This document shows, piece by piece, positions 16,047-24,769 of a stretch of 47,280 nt of DNA (its first letter is position 1; every line of letters starts with the position of its first letter). The notes under the pieces are model-generated. The model worked only from the letters and a program-made list of their open reading frames with translations. It searched no databases and was not told the origin of the DNA. The stretch comes from Pseudomonas caricapapayae (GTDB lineage Bacteria > Pseudomonadota > Gammaproteobacteria > Pseudomonadales > Pseudomonadaceae), in contig NZ_LJPW01000133.1 of the NCBI RefSeq assembly GCF_001400735.1, forward strand, positions 1 to 47,280. Reading direction: 5' to 3'. Position numbers and translations under genes: made by a program.

Positions 16047-16136
16047 GGAGAGATGCCAGAGTGGCCGAATGGGACGGATTCGAAATCCGTTGTACCTTCA
16101 CCGGTACCTAGGGTTCGAATCCCTATCTCTCCGCCA
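16047..16136 (+). tRNA. tRNA-Ser (anticodon CGA)
   Basis: A 90-nt class II tRNA with acceptor stem GGAGAGA/TCTCTCC, anticodon stem ACGGA/TCCGT around loop TTCGAAA (anticodon CGA, codon UCG), a long variable arm, T arm GGGTTCGAATCCC, and an encoded CCA end. It has the identity features of tRNA-Ser. The integrase fragment directly behind it indicates that its 3' end has served as an attachment site. Confidence 0.96.
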
Positions 16137-16145
16137 TACATAAGG

Positions 16146-16176
16146 CCCCGAGCGTTAATAGCGCTCGGGGTTTTTT
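16146..16176 (+). terminator. Rho-independent terminator of tRNA-Ser
   Basis: CCCCGAGCG (16146-16154) and CGCTCGGGG (16162-16170) form a 9-bp stem and are followed by six T. This is a strong canonical terminator. Confidence 0.93.
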
Positions 16177-16233
16177 CGTTTGGGGAAATTTTAGGGGAAT
16201 GGGGGAGGATGTTATTCCCCCGTACCGCCGGTT

Positions 16234-16518
16234 ATGATTCCGTTTGTGGCCTATTACGAAAAGCGTGGCGACGCCTGGCGGGCCCAAATACGACTCAAAG
16301 GATATCCGACATTATCCGCAACCTTTGACACTAAAGCAGAAGCCCAACGCTCGGCTGCTGAACTCGAAGGGGATACGTCAAGCGCGAGATTTGTGGAAGT
16401 GCGTGAGGCTGAGGTTATCCAACAATCAGCGGCTGAAAATCGGGTCTTTCAGCATCCTCAAGTCGTCCATTTCCGGCTGATGGGCAACTTGTTCAGAGAA
16501 TCCCTAAATGCCGCATAA
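16234..16518 (+). pseudogene. Tyrosine integrase fragment behind tRNA-Ser
   Basis: Residues about 6-48 (VAYYEKRGDAWRAQIRLKGY, PTLSATFDTKAEAQRSAAEL) match the N-terminal arm-binding part of phage-type integrases that insert at tRNA genes. After about residue 55 the similarity ends, and the frame closes at 94 residues against about 350-400 for a full integrase. The catalytic domain is missing. It lies 98 bp from the end of tRNA-Ser in the usual position for an integrase. It is best read as the decayed end of a lost or eroded island. The 249 bp that follow it (16519-16767) hold no gene I can recognise. Confidence 0.75.
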
Positions 16519-16767
16519 CACCTTGCATTCTACTAACAGGTATCAACATCCCAGGCTCGCAGCTCGAACAGTGGGCGCGCAGAGCTCTGCTGCCGTGGAG
16601 CTGCTCGCCAGAGATGCCTCGCTAACCCCAGTCCTCATTTTTTGCCAGGTGGGGCTCGTGGCGTGGATACGTTTTTTGGGTTGTAGACTGGTTTTCGCAA
16701 ATCCTGAGCGAGAATCCGACCCCTGCTTCTGTTAGGGTCTGTCTCGGCAATATTTGAGACGTTGCGT

Positions 16768-17163
16768 ATGAACACCCACAGCTTGCTCACACACCTGCAA
16801 TCCCGATTGCCTGACCTGTTGGCTGTCTACCTGTTCGGCAGCCAAGCGACCGGTCATGCCAACTCCGAAAGCGACCTGGATCTGGCCGTACTTGTGCAAG
16901 GCATTCTCGATCCTGTAGCGCTGTGGCGTTTGGCGGGGGAAATCGCAGACATCGCTGATTTGCCTGTGGACTTGATCGATCTGCGCACCGCCTCGACCGT
17001 GATGCAATATCAGATCATCACCAAAGGCCGTCGTCTCTGGTGTAAGAATGAGGCTGCGGGAATCTTCGAGGCGTTTGTGCTCAGCGAAAAGACCTCACTT
17101 GACTGCGCGAGGGCAGGTTTGCTCGAAGATATACAGAAAAAAGGAGTCGTTCATGGTCGATGA
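16768..17163 (+). CDS. mntA: MntA-like nucleotidyltransferase antitoxin
   Basis: A minimal nucleotidyltransferase of 131 residues, the antitoxin of MntA/HepT modules, which disarms its partner by attaching AMP units. The motif LFGSQATG...SESDLDLAVL carries GS-x10-DxD at residues about 29-43, so the active site is intact, and a downstream VDLIDLR gives the third acidic residue. The ATG at 16768 is used; a TTG two codons upstream is also open. The gene overlaps hepT by 11 bases, the coupling usual for such pairs. It lies in the accessory patch behind tRNA-Ser. Confidence 0.88.
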   Translation: MNTHSLLTHLQSRLPDLLAVYLFGSQATGHANSESDLDLAVLVQGILDPVALWRLAGEIADIADLPVDLIDLRTASTVMQYQIITKGRRLWCKNEAAGIFEAFVLSEKTSLDCARAGLLEDIQKKGVVHGR

Positions 17164-17581
17164 TGTGCTCATTAACAAGGCCGCTTCCATTGAGCGCTGT
17201 GTGGCAAGGGTGCGAGAGGAGTTCGAAAAAGACCCTGCGACCTTTGAATTCGATTTCACTCGTCAGGATGCTGCAATTCTCAATATCCAGCGCGCCTGCG
17301 AGGCCGCTCTTGATATGGGGCAGCATCTGATAAGGCGTGAGGGGCTGGGAGTGCCACAGAGCGCGCGAGATGTCTTTGAGCTGCTTCATCGCGGAGGGTG
17401 GCTCGCTCCGTCACTGCTGCCGGTCATGAAGAATATGGTCGGCTTCAGAAATATTGCGGTTCACGAGTATCAAGCGCTGCAGTTGCCAATCACTGTGGCG
17501 ATCATTACCCAACACTTGGGTGATTTTATTCTGTTCAGTTCGGCGATTTTACGCAGGGATGTGGCTACCCCGAGCGGCTGA
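17153..17581 (+). CDS. hepT: HepT-like HEPN-domain toxin (DUF86)
   Basis: The RNase-type toxin partner of MntA. The 142-residue helical protein contains the HEPN motif RNIAVHEY near residue 105, that is R-x4-H-x-Y. In the characterised Shewanella pair the arginine and histidine are catalytic, and the tyrosine is the residue modified by MntA. AAAAAAGGAG precedes the ATG at 17153, which lies inside the end of mntA. Both active motifs of the pair are intact, so the module should work. An older reading of DUF86 proteins as plain nucleotide-binding partners is less likely. Confidence 0.88.
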   Translation: MVDDVLINKAASIERCVARVREEFEKDPATFEFDFTRQDAAILNIQRACEAALDMGQHLIRREGLGVPQSARDVFELLHRGGWLAPSLLPVMKNMVGFRNIAVHEYQALQLPITVAIITQHLGDFILFSSAILRRDVATPSG

Positions 17582-17705
17582 ACGACGTCAGCGCGGCGTG
17601 GACTCCACCAACCCATCCCCAAACTATTCACCCCTCCCGGTTTCCCTTTCGCCCTTTCTGATCTATACCTTGGGTTCAACGTTTTGTGAGGCGAGGAGCT
17701 ATCAG

Positions 17706-18188
17706 ATGTCGGACGTAGATCAGGTACAAAAGGCGCAACCTTCTCCCAGCCAGAGCCATGATGACGTGATTGCCCAGTTCAAGTGGCAGGGCAAGCAGAT
17801 CGACTGGTTGCTGCAATGGCTGGTCAAGTTTGTCGCGAATACCAAGGTGGAGATGGGCGTGACGCTGTCTGTGGGCGGGAATCTGGTTTCCGGGCATCTG
17901 ATTTCTCACGATGCGTATTTCGAGCAGCTGGCGGATGATATTTCGGCACCCTTCAGTTCGTTTGCCAATGGTACTGACGCGACCATGAAAGAAATGATTC
18001 TTTCCTTCAAGCCTGGGGAGTCGTCTGAAGATACGCCTGCTTTCCATTTCATTCACTTGAAGGATTGCCGAACCTACTCCACTGATGGCAACCCGATCTG
18101 TGAGGCAGGTGTGCTGTGGCGAGGCCGGATCTCGGCGGTCGATGGTTTTACCATCGGGCTCATCGCTGAAAAATCAAGCGCGTCCTGA
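17706..18188 (+). CDS. GvpU-like accessory protein without gas-vesicle genes
   Basis: A 160-residue soluble protein. Its central part (VEMGVTLSVGGNLVSGHLIS, then a helical acidic segment) resembles the family annotated as gas vesicle accessory protein GvpU. A GAGGAG ribosome site lies seven bases before the ATG at 17706. The C-terminal half (FHFIHLKDCRTY, VLWRGRISAVDGFTIG) looks like a small beta domain. No gvpA or other gas-vesicle gene is present, so the family name says little about its job here. It follows hepT by 125 bp and ends in its own terminator. The family assignment is from memory of the pattern and is moderately sure. Confidence 0.6.
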   Translation: MSDVDQVQKAQPSPSQSHDDVIAQFKWQGKQIDWLLQWLVKFVANTKVEMGVTLSVGGNLVSGHLISHDAYFEQLADDISAPFSSFANGTDATMKEMILSFKPGESSEDTPAFHFIHLKDCRTYSTDGNPICEAGVLWRGRISAVDGFTIGLIAEKSSAS

Positions 18189-18197
18189 GCTGTTCAG

Positions 18198-18222
18198 GCC
18201 CCGGCGTCCGTCGGGGCTTTTT
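18198..18222 (+). terminator. Terminator of the GvpU-like gene
   Basis: GCCCCG (18198-18203) and CGGGGC (18212-18217) form a stem followed by five T. The remaining gap to maeA (18223-18500) contains an inverted repeat GCCGAA-N5-TTCGGC at 18372-18388, a possible operator. Confidence 0.8.
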
Positions 18223-18500
18223 CATCCGGTCTTTTGATGCATCCAGCGTGCGACATGCTTTCGCTGGGTGTGGAGAGCTGCGCCTGCAATAGCGTCACTT
18301 AGCCATTCTTTGCGCGACAAAATGTCGCAATGGACCCTCAGGCGAGTAATATGTTCGCCCTGACCTTAAACGCCGAATGGTTTTCGGCATGGCCTGATAG
18401 AGAACTGGCGACAAGAACAGACAACAAGAAAAGAGCCAGGCTGCCCGCCCCGGTCGACGTAAAGAATCAATGAGTAGACGAAAAAAGGCGATTAGAGAAA

Positions 18501-20192
18501 ATGACCAAAACTTCGCGACCTTTGTACATTTCCTACGCAGGACCCTCACTGCTGGAAATGCCCCTGCTGAACAAAGGCAGTGCCTTCACCCCGCAAGAGC
18601 GGGTCGAATTCAATCTGATCGGGCTCCTGCCGCAGAACGTAGAGACGATCGAAGAGCAAGTCACCCGGGTCTACAGCCAGTACAAACAGTGCGCGAGTGA
18701 TCTGGACAAGCATATTTACCTGCGCTCGATTCAAGACAACAACGAAACCCTGTTTTTCCGCCTGCTCGACTCCCACCTGGACGAGATGCTGCCGATTATC
18801 TACACCCCGACGGTGGGCCAGGCGTGCCAGGAGTTCTCCAAGATCTACCGCACGCATCGTGGCCTGTTCATTTCCTACCCTGAGCGCGACCGCATTGATG
18901 ACATCCTGCGCAGTGCCACCAAGGACCGGATCAAGATCATTGTCGTGACCGACAGCGAGCGAATTCTCGGACTGGGCGATCAAGGCATCGGCGGGATGGG
19001 CATCCCTATTGGAAAGTTGTCGCTGTACACCGCCTGTGGCGGGATCAGCCCGGCGTATACGCTGCCGATTGTGCTGGATGTCGGCACCAACAACCGCGAA
19101 CTGCTGGATGACCCGATGTACATGGGGTGGCGTCACGAGCGGGTATCGGGCAAGGAATACGAGGACTTTATCGCCTTGTTCATTGACGCCGTACAGCGTC
19201 GCTGGCCGGACGTGTTGTTGCAGTTCGAAGACTTCGCCCAGTCCAACGCGATGCCGCTGCTTGAAAAGTATCGGGATGAGCTGTGCTGCTTCAACGATGA
19301 CATTCAGGGCACTGCTTCGGTTGCCGTGGGCACGTTGCTGGCGGCCTGCAAGGCCAAGAATGAAACCCTTGGCCAGCAGAAGGTGGTGTTTGTCGGAGCC
19401 GGTTCGGCGGGTTGCGGGATCGCCGAGCACATCATCGCAGCAATGCGTATCGAAGGCCTGAGCGAAAGTGAGGCGCGTAAACGTATCTTTATGGTTGATC
19501 GTTTCGGCTTGTTGACCGAGGGCATGGATAATCTGCTCGATTTCCAGAAGCGACTGGCGCAAAAGACTGCCGATGTGGCGGGCTGGACAGCCGGTACAGA
19601 AGCCTTTCCGCAGTTGCTCGATGTGGTTAAACAGGCCGGTGCCACCGTATTGATTGGCGTGTCCGGGCAGCGTGGTCTGTTTACCGAGCAGGTGATTCGC
19701 GAACTGCACAAGCACTGCGCCAAGCCGTTGGTGATGCCGCTGTCCAACCCGACCTCCAAGGTAGAAGCGACTCCGGAAGAAATCCTGCGCTGGACGGACG
19801 GCAATGCGCTGGTGGCCACCGGTAGCCCATTCGCGCCGGTAGAGATCAACGGTCGCACCGTGCACATAGCCCAATGCAACAACTCTTATATTTTTCCGGG
19901 CATCGGCCTTGGTGTGGTGGCCTGCAAGGCATCGCGCATTACCGACCGGATGCTGATGGCGGCGTCAAATGCACTGGCCGAGTGTTCTCCTATGGTCACA
20001 GGGAAGGGCGATGCGGTCTTGCCGCCGCTCAAGGAGATTCAGCAGGTGAGCCGTAAAATCGCGTTGGCGGTTGCCAAAGAGGCTCAGGCTGAGGGGCTGG
20101 CGCTGGAAACCTCAGAAGAGGCGCTGCTTGAAGCCATCGAGCGTAATTTCTGGCTGCCGGGCTATCGTGCCTATCGCCGTCGCTCGGTCTGA
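18501..20192 (+). CDS. maeA: NAD-dependent malic enzyme (MaeA/SfcA)
   Basis: Oxidatively decarboxylates malate to pyruvate. The 563-residue length is that of E. coli MaeA (565). Motifs in order: LPIIYTPTVGQACQ near residue 100, VTDSERILGLGDQG with the malate and metal residues, CFNDDIQGTASV, the Rossmann segment VVFVGAGSAGCGIAEHII, and LSNPTSKVEATPEE. It is a single gene with its own upstream region. The long type identifies it against the MaeB multidomain enzymes. Confidence 0.96.
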   Translation: MTKTSRPLYISYAGPSLLEMPLLNKGSAFTPQERVEFNLIGLLPQNVETIEEQVTRVYSQYKQCASDLDKHIYLRSIQDNNETLFFRLLDSHLDEMLPIIYTPTVGQACQEFSKIYRTHRGLFISYPERDRIDDILRSATKDRIKIIVVTDSERILGLGDQGIGGMGIPIGKLSLYTACGGISPAYTLPIVLDVGTNNRELLDDPMYMGWRHERVSGKEYEDFIALFIDAVQRRWPDVLLQFEDFAQSNAMPLLEKYRDELCCFNDDIQGTASVAVGTLLAACKAKNETLGQQKVVFVGAGSAGCGIAEHIIAAMRIEGLSESEARKRIFMVDRFGLLTEGMDNLLDFQKRLAQKTADVAGWTAGTEAFPQLLDVVKQAGATVLIGVSGQRGLFTEQVIRELHKHCAKPLVMPLSNPTSKVEATPEEILRWTDGNALVATGSPFAPVEINGRTVHIAQCNNSYIFPGIGLGVVACKASRITDRMLMAASNALAECSPMVTGKGDAVLPPLKEIQQVSRKIALAVAKEAQAEGLALETSEEALLEAIERNFWLPGYRAYRRRSV

Positions 20193-20215
20193 TCGAGCGA
20201 GTTTGAAAGGATAAC

Positions 20216-20241
20216 GTCTCCGCAAGCCTGCTTGCGGAGAC
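20216..20241. terminator. Hairpin downstream of maeA
   Basis: GTCTCCGCAAG and CTTGCGGAGAC form a perfect 11-bp stem with a CCTG loop, 24 bp after the maeA stop. No T-run follows. Termination or mRNA end protection is likely. The rest of the 256-bp gap before eptA shows an AT-rich promoter-like stretch but no site I can name. Confidence 0.6.
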
Positions 20242-20448
20242 ATGTTGATGGCCGGAGAAGGCGTATTGATGGTGGGCAATGGAGTAGTGATACGAATGGA
20301 TTTCTTGACAGTGAAATAAGCTTCATTCAACCCAATCCTCTCACCGTTTTCACATAAAATTGATGACGCGCTTCTTACAGTGCGCTCCATCGGGGAGTGA
20401 CCTGGCTCCTGAATGCCCGATGCATATTAATTCGATAAGCAGACCACG

Positions 20449-22092
20449 ATGCCGACACCCAGAACTGTTCGTCCAGAGGTTGTTACCGTACTTGCCAGTG
20501 CCTTTCTGTTACTGGGTTTCAATATAAATCTTTGGCAGCACCTCTTCGCGATTACCAGTCCGGATGCGAAAGGCCTGGCCATGCGCTTTGCCTTTGGGTT
20601 GATGATTTTCTGCGTATTCAATATTTTTTTGACCTTGTTGGCATTCCGTCATGTGTTTAAACCTGTGGTGATCACCTTGTTTATGATCAGCGCCGGTGTG
20701 GTGTATTTCATGACCGAGTACGGTGTCATGATTGACGCAGGCATGTTCCGGAACTTCGCCGAAACCAACGTGACGGAAGTGCAGGGTCTGCTGTCTTTGA
20801 AGCTGGCGTTGTACATTGTTCTGTTGGGCGTACTGCCTTCGCTGATCCTGTGGAAGCTGCCAATCAGTTACCGTCGCTGGCACCTGGAACTGCTCAGCAA
20901 ACTGGTGGTGGGTGTGGTCTGTTGCGTGGCAATAGGCGGCGTTGCGCTGGCAAATTATCAAGGCTTGTCCTCATTGTTTCGCAACCATCACGAATTGCGC
21001 CTGATGGTGGTGCCAAGCAATTACATCGGTGCTTCGATCGGCTACCTGAGCGAGCAGGTGATGTCCGCACGGCGCCCGTTCGTGAAGATTGGCGAGGACG
21101 CCAAGCGTTCGCCTGACTGGGCTGCACACGCCCGCAAGTCGTTGACCGTGCTGGTGGTGGGCGAAAGTGCCCGGGCCGAGAACTTCGGGATCCTCGGCTA
21201 TGGCCGCAACACCACGCCCAACCTGAACAAGGAGAGCGGGCTGGTGGCGTTTACCGATGTGTATTCCTGCGGCACCGAAACGGCAGTGTCGGTGCCGTGC
21301 ATGTTTTCCAACATGGGGCGCAAGAATTACAACGCAACCAAGGCCCGTAATCAGGAAGGTTTACTGGATGTCCTGAACCGCGCCGGTATAGAAGTGGTGT
21401 GGCGTGATAACCAGGCGGGCTGCAAAGGAACCTGTGATCGAGTGGCCTTTCAGGATGTGAGTAATCTCAAGGACCCGTTGCTGTGCAACAATCATGAATG
21501 CCGGGACGAAATACTGTTGCAGAACCTGCAGGGTTTTATCGACAGCCTCGACAAGGATACGGTTCTGGTCCTGCACCAGATGGGCAGTCACGGCCCTGAA
21601 TACTTCAAGCGTTACCCTGAAGCGTTTGAAAAGTTTACGCCGGTGTGTAAAAGCAATGCGTTGAACAATTGCAGCCGGGACAGCATTGTCAATGCGTACG
21701 ACAACACACTGCTGTATACCGATCATGTGCTGTCTAGCCTTATTGATCTGTTGCGCACGAATCAAAACAAGGTGGATACGGCCATGATCTACTTGTCGGA
21801 CCATGGCGAATCGCTCGGCGAGTACAACTTGTTCTTGCACGGTACACCGTATGTGTTGGCCCCTGATCAGCAAAAGCATGTACCGATGCTTATCTGGTTG
21901 TCCGATACCTATCAGAAGTCTTTTGCGGTCACGCCGGATTGCCTGGCCAGACAGCGCAACGCACCGTTGAGCCAAGACAATCTTTTTCACTCCATGCTTG
22001 GCCTTTTGAAAGTCGACACTCAGGTCTATGACCCCAGCCTGGATATGTTTGCCGGATGCCGGACTGAGTTGTCGGCAGCCGACAAACACTGA
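20449..22092 (+). CDS. eptA: Lipid A phosphoethanolamine transferase (EptA family)
   Basis: An inner-membrane enzyme that adds phosphoethanolamine to lipid A and lowers binding of cationic peptides such as polymyxin. The 547-residue protein has five membrane segments in the first 170 residues and a periplasmic sulfatase-fold domain. Zinc and nucleophile residues are visible: VVGESARAENFG (Glu near 239), SCGTETAVSVPCMF with the candidate Thr nucleophile near 278, and YLSDHGESLGEYNLFLHG. Several cysteines in the periplasmic domain (GCKGTC, CNNHEC) fit the disulfides of the family. No pmrAB genes are adjacent, and no convincing PmrA box was found upstream. Confidence 0.92.
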   Translation: MPTPRTVRPEVVTVLASAFLLLGFNINLWQHLFAITSPDAKGLAMRFAFGLMIFCVFNIFLTLLAFRHVFKPVVITLFMISAGVVYFMTEYGVMIDAGMFRNFAETNVTEVQGLLSLKLALYIVLLGVLPSLILWKLPISYRRWHLELLSKLVVGVVCCVAIGGVALANYQGLSSLFRNHHELRLMVVPSNYIGASIGYLSEQVMSARRPFVKIGEDAKRSPDWAAHARKSLTVLVVGESARAENFGILGYGRNTTPNLNKESGLVAFTDVYSCGTETAVSVPCMFSNMGRKNYNATKARNQEGLLDVLNRAGIEVVWRDNQAGCKGTCDRVAFQDVSNLKDPLLCNNHECRDEILLQNLQGFIDSLDKDTVLVLHQMGSHGPEYFKRYPEAFEKFTPVCKSNALNNCSRDSIVNAYDNTLLYTDHVLSSLIDLLRTNQNKVDTAMIYLSDHGESLGEYNLFLHGTPYVLAPDQQKHVPMLIWLSDTYQKSFAVTPDCLARQRNAPLSQDNLFHSMLGLLKVDTQVYDPSLDMFAGCRTELSAADKH

Positions 22093-22276
22093 GGTGCGCA
22101 GCGTGTTCGTGACCGTTCCCTCGCCGCGGCGAGGGGCGATCATCGGCACTGCTTGTGCCAGACAACGGTCCCTCCTGAAGCTCATTTGCGTGAAGATGCG
22201 CCAGACCCGGACGACAGACGCGCGATAATCTCCCATCACGATATATACTGCGCGCCATTGTTGAAGGGAGAGCCGT

Positions 22277-23410
22277 GTGGCCATCGATATTCACTGGATT
22301 CGCGACGACGACAGCCTCGCCCGGCATTGCGCACAATGGCAGTCGCTGCCTTTTGTCGCACTCGACACCGAGTTCATGCGGGTCGACACTTTTTATCCGA
22401 TAGCTGCGTTGCTGCAGATCGGCGACGGGCAAAGCGCCTGGTTGATTGATCCGTTACTGATCAACGACTGGCAGCCATTGTCCGCGTTGCTCGAAAACCC
22501 CGACGTCATCAAAGTGGTGCATGCGTGCAGTGAAGACCTTGAAGTCTTGCTGCGCCTGACCGGCAGCCTGCCGGTGCCGCTGTTTGATACCCAATTGGCA
22601 GCTGCTTACCTGAACCTCGGTTTTTCCATGGGGTATTCACGTCTGGTGCAGGAGGTCCTCGACATCGACCTGCCCAAGGGCGAAACCCGGTCCGACTGGC
22701 TGCAACGCCCGCTGTCGGACACGCAGATCAGCTACGCTGCCGAAGACGCTGTGCACCTGGCCGAGTTGTTCACCCTCCTGCGTCCACGTTTGTCCGATGA
22801 CAAATACGCCTGGTTGCTGGACGACGGTGCTGAACTGGTTGCCAACCTGCGCCGCGAAGTTGACCCTTACGAGGTCTATCGCGATGCAAAGCTGGCCTGG
22901 AAACTGTCGCGTGCTCAGTTGGCCGTACTGCGCGAGCTGTGTGCCTGGCGTGAGCGTGAGGCGCGCGCGCGCAACCTGCCGCGCAACCGTATCGTGCGTG
23001 AGCATTCGCTGTGGCCATTGGCCAAAACCCAGCCAGACAACCTCGGTGCGCTGGCGCGGATCGAAGACATGCACCCGCGCACGGTCCGTCATGACGGCGA
23101 GTTTCTGCTTGAGTTGATCAAGACTGCAAGCGCGCTCCCTCCAGAAGAGTGGCCGCCTGCACTGCCCGAACCTTTGCCCATTGATGCAGCCGGGTCGATC
23201 AAGCGTCTGCGTGCAATCGGTCAGCAATACGCCGAACAGTTGCAGATGGCACCAGAATTGATGCTGCGCAAAAAGACCCTTGAAGCCCTGCTCAAGAGCG
23301 GCTACCCCGACGGTCCTTACCAATTGCCCGACTCGTTGCGTGGCTGGCGCCGCGAGTTGATGGGCCAGGCGCTGCTGGACAGCCTGGCTGCCCCCGGAGA
23401 AGCGTCTTGA
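22277..23410 (+). CDS. rnd: Ribonuclease D
   Basis: A 3'-5' exoribonuclease that trims tRNA precursors. The 377-residue product has the DEDD exonuclease domain: ALDTEFMRVDTFYP, VHACSEDLEVL, and YAAEDAVHLAELF carrying the last Tyr and Asp. HRDC-type helical domains follow, with the segment ARNLPRNRIVREHSLWPLA. It starts with GTG at 22277 after a GAAGGGAG ribosome site. Its stop overlaps the TTG start of the YcgL gene, so the two are coupled, as in other Pseudomonas. Confidence 0.95.
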   Translation: MAIDIHWIRDDDSLARHCAQWQSLPFVALDTEFMRVDTFYPIAALLQIGDGQSAWLIDPLLINDWQPLSALLENPDVIKVVHACSEDLEVLLRLTGSLPVPLFDTQLAAAYLNLGFSMGYSRLVQEVLDIDLPKGETRSDWLQRPLSDTQISYAAEDAVHLAELFTLLRPRLSDDKYAWLLDDGAELVANLRREVDPYEVYRDAKLAWKLSRAQLAVLRELCAWREREARARNLPRNRIVREHSLWPLAKTQPDNLGALARIEDMHPRTVRHDGEFLLELIKTASALPPEEWPPALPEPLPIDAAGSIKRLRAIGQQYAEQLQMAPELMLRKKTLEALLKSGYPDGPYQLPDSLRGWRRELMGQALLDSLAAPGEAS

Positions 23411-23700
23411 AACGTATCTGCTCGATCTACCGCAGCCCGAAAAGAAACGAGATGTACCTTTATGTCTTAAAGAGTGACGTTCTCAAGCGCGTACCGCCTG
23501 AACTGCTGATGGCGTTTGGCAAGCCGGTTCATGCATTCGATCTGGTCCTCAGCCCCGAGCGCGCGCTGTCGCGCGAAGATATCAACGTGGTGCTGGAGAA
23601 CCTCGACAGCCAGGGTTATCACTTGCAGATGCCTCCGGCCGAAGACGATTACATCGAGCATTTGCCCGAAGAGCTGCTGCGCCGCAACGATCCCGTGTAA
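23407..23700 (+). CDS. YcgL-domain protein
   Basis: A 97-residue protein with the YcgL domain: CSIYRSPKRNEMYLYV at the start, FGKPVHAFDLVL and a C-terminal MPPAEDDYIEHLPEEL. The fold is known from E. coli YcgL but the function is not settled. The TTG start at 23407 overlaps the rnd stop (TTGA); no ATG gives the conserved N-terminus, which supports TTG and translational coupling. The constant pairing with RNase D suggests a role linked to RNA processing, which is inference. Confidence 0.88.
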   Translation: MKRICSIYRSPKRNEMYLYVLKSDVLKRVPPELLMAFGKPVHAFDLVLSPERALSREDINVVLENLDSQGYHLQMPPAEDDYIEHLPEELLRRNDPV

Positions 23701-23770
23701 TAGCTGCTCACGTTGTAAAGCGGCCCACATCGCCGTGGGTTGCCTGTCCTGTTTTTAAGGTTTTTGAAAC

Positions 23771-24703
23771 ATGCGCGTTCTGATTGCCGAGCACGATTAC
23801 CACGTTTACACCCAACTGTTGCGCAAGGCTGCGCCTGATCTGGAAGTCTTCAGCACCGGCGACTCTGCCGAGCTGTCGCGTATGGCCAGCGATTGTCCGG
23901 TCTGGCTGGGACAGCCGGACCTGATGGCCAACCTGCTGCGTCAAGGGCACAAGCCTCAGTGGTTGCAATCCACCTGGGCGGGCATCACACCACTGCTGGC
24001 CGACACGCTGTCGCGGGAATATCGGCTGACGCGTGCGGTAGGCATTTTCGGCCAGGTCATGGCCGAATTCGTTTTGACCTACATGCTCGGTCACGAGCGT
24101 GAGGTACTGGCGCGTTTGATGAGTCAGGTCGAGCGCAAGTGGGACAATCGCACCGGCCAGAGCCTGTCGGGTCGCAAGGTGTTGATCGTGGGTGCCGGTG
24201 ATATCGGCCAGCGGGTTGCCGAGTTCCTTTTGCCGTTCGGTGTGCAGGTCTATGGCGTGGCCTCCAGTGCGCGTCTCCAGAAGCCGTTTATCGAGGTAAC
24301 AGCGTTGTCAGACATGACGCGTCTGCTGGGCGAGATGGACTACGTCATCAACCTGCTGCCCAACACGCCAGAGACGCACGACCTGTACAACGCAAAGCTG
24401 TTCGCCAGCTTCAAGCCCACTGCGCTGTTCATCAATGTCGGGCGTGGGGTGGCGGTCGTGGACGCGGATCTGGTCGAAGCCTTGAAAGAAGGGCATCTGG
24501 CGGGTGCGGTCATCGATGTCTGCCGCCAGGAGCCGCTGCCGCAGCGCCATCCTTTCTGGACCGCGTACGGCCTGCTGTTGACCGGCCACAGTTCGGCCCC
24601 GACATCGCCGGTAGCCATGACCGAGCTTTTCGTCCATAACCTGAAAGCTTTTCAGGCGGGACAGGCGCTGCGCGGAGAGGTCGATTTTTCGCGGGGTTAC
24701 TGA
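23771..24703 (+). CDS. D-2-hydroxyacid dehydrogenase (NAD(P)-dependent)
   Basis: A 310-residue oxidoreductase of the GhrA/YcdW-like group that reduces 2-keto acids such as glyoxylate or hydroxypyruvate. The Rossmann motif VGAGDIGQRVAEFL lies near residue 140. Catalytic residues can be placed: Arg in NVGRGVAVVD, Glu in CRQEPLP, and His in TGHSSAPTSP. The N-terminal substrate domain is short (QSTWAGITPLLAD). It is 70 bp behind ycgL, and a weak hairpin in that gap suggests a separate transcript. The true substrate cannot be told from sequence. Confidence 0.88.
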   Translation: MRVLIAEHDYHVYTQLLRKAAPDLEVFSTGDSAELSRMASDCPVWLGQPDLMANLLRQGHKPQWLQSTWAGITPLLADTLSREYRLTRAVGIFGQVMAEFVLTYMLGHEREVLARLMSQVERKWDNRTGQSLSGRKVLIVGAGDIGQRVAEFLLPFGVQVYGVASSARLQKPFIEVTALSDMTRLLGEMDYVINLLPNTPETHDLYNAKLFASFKPTALFINVGRGVAVVDADLVEALKEGHLAGAVIDVCRQEPLPQRHPFWTAYGLLLTGHSSAPTSPVAMTELFVHNLKAFQAGQALRGEVDFSRGY

Positions 24704-24716
24704 TGTGCTTGCAAAC

Positions 24717-24741
24717 GAGCCGACGTTTCAGGCGTCGGCTC
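24717..24741. terminator. Bidirectional terminator between dehydrogenase and nitroreductase genes
   Basis: GAGCCGACG (24717-24725) and CGTCGGCTC (24733-24741) form a 9-bp stem with a 7-base loop in the convergent gap; a short T-run follows at 24747. Confidence 0.8.
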
Positions 24742-24769
24742 GCAGGTTTTGCCTGGAGCAAACGGTCGG

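Noticed and set aside
18546..19874. A 442-codon antisense frame inside maeA
   Set aside because: maeA is unmistakable on the plus strand; the antisense product has no recognisable feature or ribosome site.
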